Of a stretch of 64,000 bases of DNA, positions 32,931 to 43,551 are shown piece after piece. Source of the stretch: Lantana camara (lineage: Eukaryota; Streptophyta; Magnoliopsida; Lamiales; Verbenaceae). The notes below the pieces were generated by a model. The model had not been told where the DNA came from, ran no database searches, and was given only the letters and a program-made list of their open reading frames with translations. How positions within the stretch are numbered: position 1 is the first letter of the stretch; each line of letters begins with the position of its first letter. The translations under genes were made by a program, and so were the position numbers. The DNA is taken from the NCBI GenBank assembly GCA_037501455.1, contig CM074855.1, positions 28,299,501 through 28,363,500 on the forward strand. Direction: 5' to 3'.

Positions 32931-35796
32931 TCGATCTCGTAGGATAATCCGGCAAGACCCGCCGGCCGGAGAATTTGGGGGTTGGAGAGAGAGAGAAGAA
33001 TTTAGGGTTGGAAGAAAATTATTATTGCTTGCTTAATGAAAAACGAGAGTTCCACAAAAACATAACCACGATCCCATAAACCAGGGATACCTAAGCAAAA
33101 CCGAAATAACAAAGTATCAACTGCAATATTGAAAATCCAATAAGGAAACTACTAATACTGTAAAGGACTCCTAAATCAACTAAGACTTCAACACCTCATA
33201 ATCCTGCTGCCAACGAGGTTTATGCCTGACCCTTGTACTGCGCCTCACCGTCGCCACACCCCCATTATCCTCATCGACATCATCAATTTCCCCATGAACT
33301 CCTCCAGCATCACGCGTTCCATCATCAGCCACTTCCTGCACCACATCCTTATCTCTCCCACCCCCATTAGGACTAACCTTGTCCTCAAGGTTCAACTGAG
33401 GGAAAATACGACGAATAAGTGAAGCCGGTTCCCAAGTCGCATCATCAAGAGAGCCATCAGACCAACCGATCAACCATTGCTCATGAAAATGAGCATTACG
33501 GAGCACATAACGGACCTCATGGATCGCCACTGGCCGAGAAGGTATCCGACCACTAACCAAATCATCCGGTAAGGTACCTGACTTCCCCGCCAGCTCCTCC
33601 CCCTTGAACTTTCGCAACAAAGACACGTGAAACACCGGGTGAACCCGGGATGAGTCAGGCAATTTCAAACGATAAGCCACAGGCCCCAACCTTTCCAACA
33701 CCTCATAAGGGCCAAAATAACGGCAGGCGAGCTTCTGCGAGCGACGGCGGGCCACCGAACGCTGCCTGTAGGGCTGAAGCCGTAACAAAACCAGCTCACC
33801 AACTTGGAATTCCACCTCCGGCAGACCAGCGTCGGCAATGGCTTTAATGCGCGACTGCGCAGCCACCAAATTGCGCTTCAAGCGCTGTAACAAGTCTGCT
33901 CTTTCAGCGCCGGAAGATTACATTCCCCCCTCTGGTATGGCAACAAACCCGGAGGCACTCGCCCATACACCGCCTGGAACGGTGTCATCCCAATGCTCGA
34001 ATTATAACTCGTATTCAACAAGTATTCAGCCCACGGTAACATCATCGTCCAACGAACGCAAGTATTGTTCGAGAACCCTGTTCATGACCTTAGTCTGACC
34101 ATCGGTTTGAGGATGAAAGGCCGAACTAAGCTTGAGAGTCGTCCCACTCAAAGAATGCAAGGCTGCCCAAAATTTGCTCGTGAAAACCGGATCACGATCC
34201 GATACAATAGAGGACGGAACCCCATGAAGTTTAACCACCAAATCCGTGAATAAATGAGCCACCCGATGGGCATCGAAATCCCCGGGGAGGGCGCCAAAAC
34301 GTGCATATTTAGATAGTCGATCAACCACCACCATGATCACCGTGGAACCCCGAGACGGAGGAAGGCCTATAATGAAATCCATGTTTATATCTTCCCATAC
34401 ACGTGCCGGAATAGGAAGCGGTAGTAATAGCCCTGACGGCGGTTGAGTAGAGAACTTCATGGTTTGACACGTCACACATTTCGCAATATAATTACGAACA
34501 TCCACACGCATGTTAGGCCAATAGAAGACAGCCGCAAGTTGCTGAAACGTGCGGTGTACACCGGCATGGCCCCCTATCGGTGAAGCATGATACTCCTTCA
34601 ATAGCACCTCCCGAAGCGGCGACTCCTTACTTATACAGAGACGGGAACCATAATAGACTAACCCATCATGCACTGAGAACGGGGATGGTAAAGCCCCCCG
34701 CGTGTGCTCACTATGGCGGCTTTTCAAGTCAGCCTGACTGGAATTTTCAGCCCGAATTAACGCCACAATCTCCGCCAGAGGCTGCGAAACTAATGCCACC
34801 AGACTGCTCGGGCATCCCGGCACGACAAAACATCAGCCACGACATTAGAAATGCCAGGTTTATACTCAATCCGAAAGCGGAATCCCAGCAACTTTCGAAC
34901 GTAAAACTGTTGGTCAGGAGTTTGTATGACCTGCTGCAATAATTCTTTCAAGCTTCGCTGATCCGTTCGGATTACGAATTCCCTTCCCAAGAGATACTGT
35001 CGCCATTTTTGAACCACCTCGACAATAGCATACAATTCTTTGTGATAAGTAGAAGCAGCCAAACGTTGTGGCCCCAGCTTCTTACTGAAGAACGCCACCG
35101 GTTGCTCGGACTATAACAGCGCCGCCCGATTCCAGTTCCCGAGGCGTCAGTTTCGACCACAAAGGTGATATTGAAATCTGGCAGGCGCAAAATCGGCGCC
35201 GAACTCATGGCGTGTTTTAAGTCTGCGAACGCCTGAGCCGCCGAAGCATTCCATTCGAATCCATCTTTCTTCAATAAATCAGTAAGGGGGGCTGCCAGGT
35301 GAGAGTACTTATTAATGAACCGGCGATAAAAGCCGGTAAGACCCAAGAACCCTCGCAATTGTTTGACCGATGTCGGAACCGGCCATTTGGTCATGGCTAC
35401 TATCTTACTGTCATCCACCTTAAGACATCCCTCGGTAATGATGTGGCCTAAATAATCAATGGTATTCTCTGCGAAAGAGCATTTAGAAAGCTTTACAAAG
35501 AAATCATTAGCCCTCAATAAAGATAGAACCACCTCCAAATGTGTAACATGAGTCGAAATCGTAGGGTTATAAATTAAAATATCATCAAAGAACACGATCA
35601 CAAACTTACGGAGATAAGCCAAACGGCATCACCCGGAACTCATAGTGCCCCTCATGAGTGCAGAAGGCGGTTTTATAGATATCCCTATCATGCATCCGAA
35701 TTTGATGATAGCCCGACCACAAATCTAACTTCTTGAAATACCGTGCGACTCCCAACTCATGAAATAACTCGTCAGCCATGGGAAATAGAAAATGAT
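32930..35796 (-). mobile_element. Reina-like chromovirus, 5'-truncated, with 3' untranslated and LTR sequence
   Basis: Pol runs from within RT (35796) to the stop at 33180, followed by a 3' stretch ending in LTR-like sequence (CCGGCCGGCGGG, CGGATTATCC). The same 3' block recurs at 35797-36215. LTR wording is shared with the miniature element at 45198-46314, so these are one family. Confidence 0.75.
33180..35796 (-). pseudogene. RT, RNase H, integrase and chromodomain of the Reina-like element
   Basis: RT starts abruptly at [16 protein letters not shown], continues through [14 protein letters not shown] and MPFGL, then loses roughly 40 bases and the frame before [18 protein letters not shown] (35622). 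RNase H (VAFFSKKLGPQ-like AFFSKKLGPQRLAAS, RTDQRSLKELLQQ) follows after a frameshift near 35110. Integrase (GGHAGVHRTFQQL, CVTCQTMKF, NMDFIIGLP, VSDRDPVFTSKFW, FHPQTDGQTKVMNRVLEQYL) lies at 34823-34026. After another frameshift, 33893-33180 holds the C-terminal domain and a chromodomain (QWLIGWSDGSLDDATWEPAS, FPQLNLEDKV). Gag, protease and the RT N-terminus are missing. Confidence 0.85.
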
Positions 35797-36215
35797 CCGG
35801 CAGGACCCGCCGGCTGGAGAATTTGGGGGGTTGGAGAGAGAGAGAGAAGAATTTAGGGTTGAAAGAAAATTATTATTGCTTGCTTAATGAAAAACGAGAG
35901 TTCCACACAAACATAACCACGATCCCATAAACCAAGGATATCTAAGCAAAACCGAAATAACAAAGTATCAACTGCAATATTGAAAATCCAATAAGGAAAC
36001 TACTAATACTGTAAAGGACTCCAAAATCAACTAAGACTTCAAGACCTCATAATCCTGCTGCCAACAAGGTTTATGCCTGACCCTTGTACTGCGACTCACC
36101 GTCGCCACACCCCCCGGTATCCTCATCGTCATCATCAATTTCCCCATGAAGTCCTCCAGCATCACGCGTTCCATCATCAGCCACTTCCTGCACCACATCC
36201 TTATCAAAAACCCAA
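35797..36215 (-). repeat. Second copy of the Reina-like 3' end
   Basis: Direct duplicate of 32945-33395: the pol C-terminus (VRHKPCWQQDYEVLKS), stop, 3' untranslated part with GA-rich microsatellite, and LTR start. It is joined without a gap to the truncated RT at 35796, and on the other side ends in an AT microsatellite near 36215-36270. Confidence 0.8.
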
Positions 36216-36273
36216 AAAATATATATATATATATATATAAAAACTTGACAGAAAAGCCCAAAAATATATATAT

Positions 36274-36490
36274 ATGTATATTTCAAATGAATGGGATGAT
36301 ATACCAATTTAAGGTAGGAAGTCACTATTCACGTCTGTATATAAAATCACCATCAAAGCAAGAACAAACAAACAGAAACTCATGTTAGTTATTTATTTAG
36401 TCTTTTGTTTTTGTTGCATACAATTTTCCAACGCAACTTGTCCGTCGGGTTGGATTTTCTTGCCCGTAGACCACGTCAAAGAAACTCAAC
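36274..36490 (+). repeat. Duplicated LRR receptor-kinase upstream sequence, copy 1
   Basis: Closely matches 43252-43440, the sequence right before the LRR receptor-kinase pseudogene: AAATGAATGGGATGATATAC, CACGTCTGTATATAAAATCA and GTCGGGTTGGATTTTCTTGC. No LRR coding sequence follows here. Confidence 0.75.
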
Positions 36491-36504
36491 ACAACTACCA
36501 ACAG

Positions 36505-36670
36505 TTCTTTTCTCTTTATATGTTCTGTTGTGGCAGTTTATCTATAAATTCTATTAATTTAATATTTAATCTCTTTCATTCAACATTTATTTCTTTAACG
36601 AAAATTTATGTATTCACCAAGTTTTAGAAGATTTGAAATTATGTTCTAGGACTTCTTTTAAATTAGTTTC
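36505..36670 (+). repeat. Repeat R, copy 2
   Basis: Collinear partner of 32385-32560, lying on the other side of the Reina-like element. Confidence 0.7.
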
Positions 36671-36679
36671 AAAGTTAGT

Positions 36680-37100
36680 GGATGCGATTTGCGGATCCCG
36701 TTGCAGTTGACCCAGCAACACCGGTTCCACCGAATGCTCCTATCTCTCGGCAAAGATCGTGTGAGTGTGCAGTTAGGCTTCGCTCTCCCTTAAACACTGA
36801 AACTAGGGCTGTAAGAAGGGCCCCTCCTACTGGCATCAATCAGCCCCATACTGATTCCAGGCCTATATTAACCAACGAAAGAAAGATAGCTTGCAATTCA
36901 TTGATCTGAGGGACGAGATATTGTATTTTTCAGAGGGTCGGCGGGACATGGGAGCCCATTCATTTGTTGTGGCCTGTAAGGTGCAGAATTAGAATACCAT
37001 CTTCAGCTGCCTGCAAAGATATCCTTGCACTTTCCATTACGCTCACGAGCAGAATCTTAGCTTGAGCCTACCTCCGGGTGGTACAAAGTCAACCTCTTCC
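36680..37100. other. GC-richer stretch, unrecognised
   Basis: Composition differs from the surrounding AT-rich DNA, and a 75-codon plus-strand frame is open (36682-36909). I recognise no domain; it may be a fragment of a mobile element. Confidence 0.3.
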
Positions 37101-37104
37101 GTAT

Positions 37105-37221
37105 ATTTTAAACATTTTTTTATATAATAACATAGTTTCAAATATTATTATTATTTATTTATTTGGGTATTTCTCTACTTCGAATTTTTACTTATTGTAC
37201 ATAATTTGCAAGAGAGATTTC

Positions 37222-37281
<60 letters not shown>

Positions 37282-37385
37282 TTATAATCAAATTAGATCT
37301 TTTTAATATCGTAATTTAATTAATAAATTTAATAGCTAAACTTATTTAAATAAAAGTTAAATATAAACGTGCATGTTTATTTAAC
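37105..37385 (+). repeat. AT-rich upstream repeat U, copy 1, with AT microsatellites
   Basis: Resembles 42995-43250 in order (TTAAACATTTTT, ATTTCTACTTTGAATTT-like, TCAAATTAGAT, ATAAACGTGC). It contains a long (TA)n run at about 37220-37275 and another at 37389-37422, into which the MULE inserted. Confidence 0.55.
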
Positions 37386-37422
37386 TTATATATATATATA
37401 TATAATATATATATATATATAT

Positions 37423-37533
37423 AGGGCGAATTACACCCAAGTCCCCTGAGGTTTGCCATAATTACAAATTAATCCCTCTACTTCTGGAAATTACAGCATA
37501 GTCCCTAACTTGGACGGACCGTTTGAGGTCCCT
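37423..37533 (+). repeat. MULE left terminal inverted repeat
   Basis: Matches the reverse complement of 42480-42590 except for a short divergent patch around CTAACTTGGACGGACC. It ends at GAGGTCCCT. Confidence 0.85.
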
Positions 37534-37799
37534 CCATTCCGTTAGGGTGCCGTTAGTTTTTTTTTTCCCCCCTCGTTATGACCCTGTAATATTATATTAA
37601 TTTAGTGAAATATCTAAAATACCCTCGAGGATTGTTTTGTAATATATACTATTTGCAGGGGTCGTTTTGTAACAATATATGAATGTCAGGGACTAATTTG
37701 TAATTACCATCTGTTTTTTGAATGTAGTCGTTTATAGCCGTTGGGATGAGTGTATATATATATACTGACGAATTTTTTCTCAATTCAACTCCACAAATC

Positions 37800-38144
37800 A
37801 TGTCTAGTTCAAGAAGTTCAGTTTATAGTCATAATGCTTCCTTAAGATATAGGAAGGAAAGGTGTTGGGCACCAAATTGCAATATTTGGACCACAATCAA
37901 AGTTGTAGAGAAGAATAATAGCAATAGAGGAAGACTTTTTTATTGTTGTGATGTTGATGGGTTTTCTCATTGGTGCTACCCTTTGGAAGAGCAACAAGTA
38001 GAAAAGGAAGAAGCAACAAGTACAGTTCGCAAGGCAACTGCAGAACCAGTTCATATTAGTCCATTGTTATACAAGCTTGTAGTTTTCAACTTGTCCCTAC
38101 TAGCTTTGTTGGTTATCTTTCATGTAATGAAGATTGTGATGTAA
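37800..38144 (+). CDS. GRF-type zinc-finger protein with C-terminal membrane segment (second MULE gene)
   Basis: The frame encodes 114 residues from the ATG at 37800 (MSSSRSSVYSHNASL); an upstream in-frame ATG at 37746 overlaps a TATATATATATA box and is less likely. The middle carries CWAPNC...NRGRLFYCCDVDGFSHW, the Cys/aromatic pattern of GRF-type zinc fingers that bind nucleic acid. An acidic stretch follows, then a hydrophobic C-terminus (LVVFNLSLLALLVIFHVMKI) that could anchor it in a membrane. The gene is open and starts close to the left terminal repeat, which may act as its promoter. Small GRF-finger ORFs are seen near other plant transposons; a role in transposition is inference. Confidence 0.65.
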   Translation: MSSSRSSVYSHNASLRYRKERCWAPNCNIWTTIKVVEKNNSNRGRLFYCCDVDGFSHWCYPLEEQQVEKEEATSTVRKATAEPVHISPLLYKLVVFNLSLLALLVIFHVMKIVM

Positions 38145-38427
38145 TCCCAATTATTTATTTTTCCTTGAACTTGAATGGTTTCTGTGCAAGGTGAATTCAT
38201 TTTCAAACATTAGAAAATCCATACTTGCAACCAATACCATTAACTTCCAGGAAGATTGTTCCAATAACATACAAACTAGTGCATAGTGATCAGACAAAAA
38301 ATAAGTCCCAATGTTTTAGGGTGGATAATGATGAGACAAAAAATAAGGCCCAATGTTTTAGGGTGGCTATTGTCAAACAAAAATAAGTTAACACCATCAA
38401 CATATTCAGAAATGTAGAAGTGTGTTG
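38145..38427. other. Intergenic region between the convergent MULE genes
   Basis: Contains a 30-base-class direct repeat: GACAAAAAATAAG...CCCAATGTTTTAGGGTGG occurs at about 38293 and 38335. No gene is seen. Confidence 0.5.
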
Positions 38428-41400
38428 TCAGTGCCTCCACAGACGCCTTAGTTGGCTTGCATTCAAATCCAAGTTCTTTTCAGCAACACTGGAGGTTTCC
38501 TTCTGTTTCCCTTTGGAAGATTCAGTTGGCTGACTGTAAGATCTCCCATAATCATCTTTACTGAGTCTAGATAAGATGCTTTCAGTACTAGTACTTTTGT
38601 GGGTTTGGGGTTGTGACAAAACAACTTTCTGCTTTCCTTTCCCTAAGACACTTGAAGTTGTCTTTGCCTGTTGTGTTGCACTTGTAGGCTCACGTAGTTT
38701 TATGCCTTTAACAGCAGTCCTATTTCTGGCATAAGTCTTCTGTATGCACACTCTCCTTTTCTTAGGGGAAGGCTCCACAGGTGGCACTAAACATTCACTT
38801 CAATGTTAGTACTTTGACATATAAGATTACTAATATCAACCAATATCTTGAAATTAAATTCAAATTTTACCTGATAAATTAGCATCCAACTCAGATAAGT
38901 TTCTCTTTTTTGTGGTCATCATCTCAGGAATGTCATTATCAAACTGAACTTCTTGGTCTAATTGGGCATATAATGCTTTCAACTCATCATGGTTCCAGTC
39001 CTCCACATTTTCAGTGACATTTGCTGGACTTTGTTGTTGATTTGGAATCTCAGAAGTCAATCTTGGACCAAGTATTTCCTGCAAACACTAAGAATCAGAT
39101 AACATATAGATATAATGAAATTTTTTTATTAACTGAAATCAGATAACACTAAGAATCAGATAACATGTATAACATAGATATACTAAATGGAGTCACCTGT
39201 CCCCTTGAAGGGCATGTCCTTTTGTTATTTCCCAGACCTTGACATATTTTGCATCTGACAACACTAGACCTAGGCATATTCTGACTTTCTCCTGGCTCTT
39301 TCATCCTATTTTTTTTTTTTTTTTTGTCTTCCTGGCAATCTCTTTTTATTAGGAGGCAACAAATCAGTTGGTTGTACATTAGGAATGTCTGGCCAAAATG
39401 ATTCATCAGGGATGGGACTGATCATGTGGCTGTAGCAATCCATGTATCTATCCTTTGAAAAGACAGGAGATGTGTAATCCTCAAGCATTTCTCTTCTATA
39501 TGCAATGCATGTATGTGCATGCATACATGGAATCCCACTGATATCCCACTCCCTACATTGACAACTCCTAGACACCATGTCAACAACATAATGTGATGGT
39601 CCATCTTGGACCACATATTTATCCTCACCAGCAATCAACAAATCACACTTTCTTGTATCATTTCTAATCTTGTTCAGCTTCTTAACCACAGTAGGTACAA
39701 TTTTATTTTTCCATTTCCACCCCCTTGTTCTTCTTTGATTTAATCTACACATAATTTTTCCTCTAAACCCATCAACCAGTGCAAGTATAGGCTTACCTCT
39801 GAGCTTACCAATCCAATTATTAAAGGACTCTGATATATTGTTGGTAAAGTGATCATTGTTCAGCATAGGATCAAATGCATGCCTGCTCCACATAGAGGGT
39901 GGTATGTCCATCAGATAAGCATGAGCCCTTGGATTAATCTCCCTTACTTTGTTCATGGAAAAGTTGAATCCCCTCTTATTGTAGGACCTGGCAGCCTCCC
40001 AAAAGTATTTCTTCAGAGCATGACCTAGAAACTTCAGCCTGAAATTTGCAAAGATGTGTCTAGCACATCTTCTGTTGTTGGTATGAGGCACTAACTCACT
40101 GATAGTTTCTGTCAACCCCTGCAATAGACATTAAGCACAAAGTTAAACCACAAAATATTCAAGTTATGCAGTTAAAACCACAAAATTCAGGTAATAGCTA
40201 ATTAAATACCTTTTGTCGGTCAGACATAAAGGTCCATGGAATATTCTGATCAAAGCCTCCCAACATCAACCCCAGATTTTCAAAGAAAAAAGACCAGCTT
40301 TCCTTGTTCTCTGTCTCCACCACAGCATATGCCAATGGATAAAGATCATTGTTTCCATCCAAAGCTATGGCAACTAAAAGAACCCCACCAAACTGCCCTT
40401 TCAAATGGCACCCATCAAAACCAATAAATGGGGAACATCTAGCAAAAAATCCTCTTTTCAATGGATCCAAACCAAGAAAAAATCTCAGAAATGTAGGTGT
40501 TACATTAAGACTAGGGCCAGGTGGAATCTGGGACTTCAATGTAACTACACTACCCTCAACAAGTTGTTGCACCATTCTAGCATAATAAGGTAGTTTCCCA
40601 TAAGATTTAGAATGACTGCCCTCAATCTCATCTCTAGCTTTTAGCCTAGCCCTATAAATCTGCATATAACTAGGCTTGATGTTATATTTCTGCAGTTTGG
40701 CCTCAATATCTTTGGGTGTTAAATTAGGAGTCTTCCTCAAAATCTTAACAAGTTTAGATGCAATCCAGTTAGCACTAGCTTCTTTAGTGCAATCACTTCT
40801 CAAACAAGTATGCACACCATTGTAGGTCTTAATTTGAAAAGTGGTTCCATCCAATAAAACTGAGGCATGCAATCTCCATTGACATCCATAACTTTCACAT
40901 TCCACAGTCATCCTACTTAGATCATTTTTTTTTTTGTAATAATTGAAAACCCTTCTTGAATTACATAATCTTTTAGTCTTCTCCTAAAGTGAAAAACATC
41001 TCTGTAGTACTTCCCAACCCTTAACTCTACTTTTCCAGTATCATCATCAAAATCATCAGAAGGACAGTTAAAAGTCCCCTTGAGAGGATCATTGTCAAAT
41101 TCAATATCAGAAAGATTCTCAGCTTCACAATGGTCATCTGAGGAATAATTAGACATCACGTCTGAGTCATCAGCTGCATCTAAATCAATGTTATCTATGT
41201 TTTCAACATCATTATCAGGGACAAATAAACTATCATCTGAATTATAATCCTCCTCATCAGACCCAGAACCTTGCACTTTACCCTTACTACTTCCCACACC
41301 AGCTTCTTTGCCTTTACATTTGCTACTTCCCATACCACGTTCTTTCACTTTGTTGCTACTACTTTTTCCTTTCTTTTTTCTGTTAGAGTTTACATGTCCT

Positions 41401-41783
41401 ATATGATCATTCACATAAAGATTACCATGCATTTCATCAGCTTGCAATCTAACATCAACAGTCTCCACATTTATAGATGCATCTAAATTCTGAATGTTCA
41501 CAGTTGGTTGTTTAGATGCATCCACAACAAACAAATCAAAGATAACATCACCAGGATTTTGTTCAAACATTCTCAATACATACCTATTATTTTCAATATT
41601 CGACCTACCCCTGGAACCAAATATAGCAGCAGTAATCTTCGAAGAACCATCAACCTCCAACCCAAATAACTTTTCAATATCATCAAGGAGGTCTAGGAAG
41701 CTGTACTTATCTGGATCAACCTTATATATACTAGCTATTTGGTCCTTGTAGTGAACCACCAAAGTGTAAGTTTTGTCACCCAT
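38428..41783 (-). CDS. MuDR-like transposase, five exons, near intact with two poly-A frame breaks
   Basis: A DDE transposase that would cut and join the element ends. The start MGDKTYTLVVHYKDQ is at 41783. Residues 1-90 resemble a PB1/ubiquitin-like N-terminus, followed by a Ser/Lys-rich and acidic linker. The DNA-binding region ends near ITKKKMI. The core has FIGFDGCHLKG (first Asp), FMSDRQKG across an intron (second Asp; intron 40205-40119) and NNISESFNNWI (Glu). The SWIM finger is CQCREWDISGIPCMHA, and a knuckle-like CKICQGLGNNKRTC has Asn in place of the usual His. Last exons are 39084-38872 and 38787-38428. The frame breaks at an A11 run (about 40925-40935) and an A17 run (39309-39325); elsewhere it is open. 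Confidence 0.85.
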
Positions 41784-42479
41784 TATACCTGTCAAAATAA
41801 CAAAAATCACACATTATTCACTGAAATAACAGATGCAGAATACCAGAATCCAAAAACCCTAGTCACAAAATTTGGGGATTTAACATACGTTCAAATGTCC
41901 ACTAAATTTATCCAAAATACAACAAATATAAGCCATACATGAGGGTTTTACTAGCTTAAAATCACCAAAAAAAACGCTGAAAGTGAAAAATTTTAAAACT
42001 TTTATGACCCAACTTTACGAAAAGGGCACAAATGTTTCCAAATAAACTTTACACACAATTTTCCGACGTCAATAAACGAACTTATTGGTGAAAAAATTAA
42101 AAGAAAAAAAAATTTTAAAGTTAAGTTGCATGAACACTCTGATTCTCACCTTCACCGGTTGTCTTCTAAAATCCTCCGAGTATATGTTGCGCTCCAGTGT
42201 TATAAGCAAGAAAACGGCGAAAATCCACAAGTCCTGAGCTCAAAACAGTCGTCAATGGCGGAGATGTTGCTCCTTTACTAGGGTTTCTTCCTTTTGAACC
42301 AAAGAGAGAGAAAGAGAAGAAATAAAATATCGTCATGTGTCGATTCATTGTCTAACATATACAAGACATATTGTGAGGGCATTTTGGACAATAACAAAAC
42401 AAATTAAATTTTAATTTTTTTTTAGTGCAAGTATAATGCAGACCGTCAGGGGTACATTAGTCTTTTTAAACTTTCCGTC

Positions 42480-42590
42480 AGGGACCTCAAAACAATTACT
42501 GCGAATAGGGACTATGCTGTAATTTCCAGAAGTAGAGGGATTAATTTATAATTATGACAAACCTCAGGGGAGCTGGGTGTAATTCGCCCT
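42480..42590 (-). repeat. MULE right terminal inverted repeat
   Basis: Reverse complement of the left end; the outer 80 bases are the best conserved. It lies about 700 bases upstream of the transposase ATG and probably contains its promoter. Confidence 0.85.
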
Positions 42591-42994
42591 ATCTATATAT
42601 ATATATATAAAAGACTCATCACACAACTTGGCTAATTGGCTCCATGTTGACCGCTCGTATAATTTCCCACCGAATAGAACAAGGACAAAACCGGAAATAA
42701 AGAAAAAAGCAAGGACTAGCTTTATTAATTCGTTTCCATTTAACGAGCTTCTATGGTTGTCGGAATGAAAAGATTTTTTAAAATTTTATAAAAAAATTTA
42801 AAATAAATCATAAATTATATTAAAGAAAACCAAACAATAAAAGGAATAAAATATATACAGTAAATATAGCATTTTATATGATCTTTTAGGTTTTTATCTA
42901 TATTTTTTTATATATGTCTTTTTATTTATTAAATATATTTGAAAGTTAAACTATTACTTAAAAACTATAATTATTTGGATAAATTATTATACAT
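42591..42994. other. AT-rich stretch, no gene seen
   Basis: TA microsatellite beside the MULE, then AT-rich sequence. I see nothing recognisable. Confidence 0.5.
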
Positions 42995-43440
42995 GTTAAA
43001 CATTTTTCTTATATAATAATGTAATTTTGAATATTTTTATTGTTGATTTAATTATTTGAATATTTTTTACTTTGAATTTCTATTTATTGTACTATCTTTT
43101 TAAAAATTAAAATAGTTCATTAATTATGTTATTATATTTATTTAATCAAATTAGATATTTTTAATATCCTAATTATTCAATAAACATATTAATTAAATTT
43201 ATTTAAATCAAATTAAATAATATATAAACGTGCGTTCATTTCAATAGTATACTTCAAATGAATGGGATGATATACCAATTTAAGGTAGGATGCCAGTATT
43301 CACGTCTGTATATAAAATCACCATCAAGGGTCAAGAACAAACAAACAGAAAATTATATTAGTCTTTTGTTTTTATTGCATACAATTTTCCAACGTAACTT
43401 GTTCGTCGGGTTGGATTTTCTTGCCCATAGACTACGTTAA
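42995..43440 (+). repeat. Duplicated LRR receptor-kinase upstream sequence, copy 2
   Basis: 42995-43250 corresponds to 37105-37385 and 43252-43440 to 36274-36490. Because it directly precedes the LRR pseudogene, this is the original context. The duplication suggests a former tandem array of receptor genes. Confidence 0.65.
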
Positions 43441-43551
43441 ATAACATGTGGCTTTCAAGTTTCAACACATCGTGATTCTTGCTGCAAGATTTTTCCTTTT
43501 CAGGTTTATAAATATACAAATACATGTTTGTACAGACATACCATTATTATC

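Larger units (their letters stand above)
37423..42590 (+). mobile_element. MuDR-like (MULE) transposon with long terminal inverted repeats
   Basis: The ends are inverted repeats of about 111 bases (37423-37533 and 42480-42590), starting AGGGCGAATTACACCC and sharing CCCCTGAGGTTTG and CTTCTGGAAATTACAGCATA. Length is 5168 bases. Flanks are TA-rich, so a 9-base target duplication cannot be told from the microsatellite. It holds a transposase gene on the minus strand and a short second gene on the plus strand, convergently arranged as in MuDR. Confidence 0.9.

Noticed and set aside
36682..36909. A small secreted or regulatory protein gene
   Set aside because: Open frame in a GC-richer patch, but no domain, signal peptide or promoter is visible.
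37205..37422. A matrix-attachment or origin element from the long (TA)n runs
   Set aside because: Simple microsatellites with no further organised signal.
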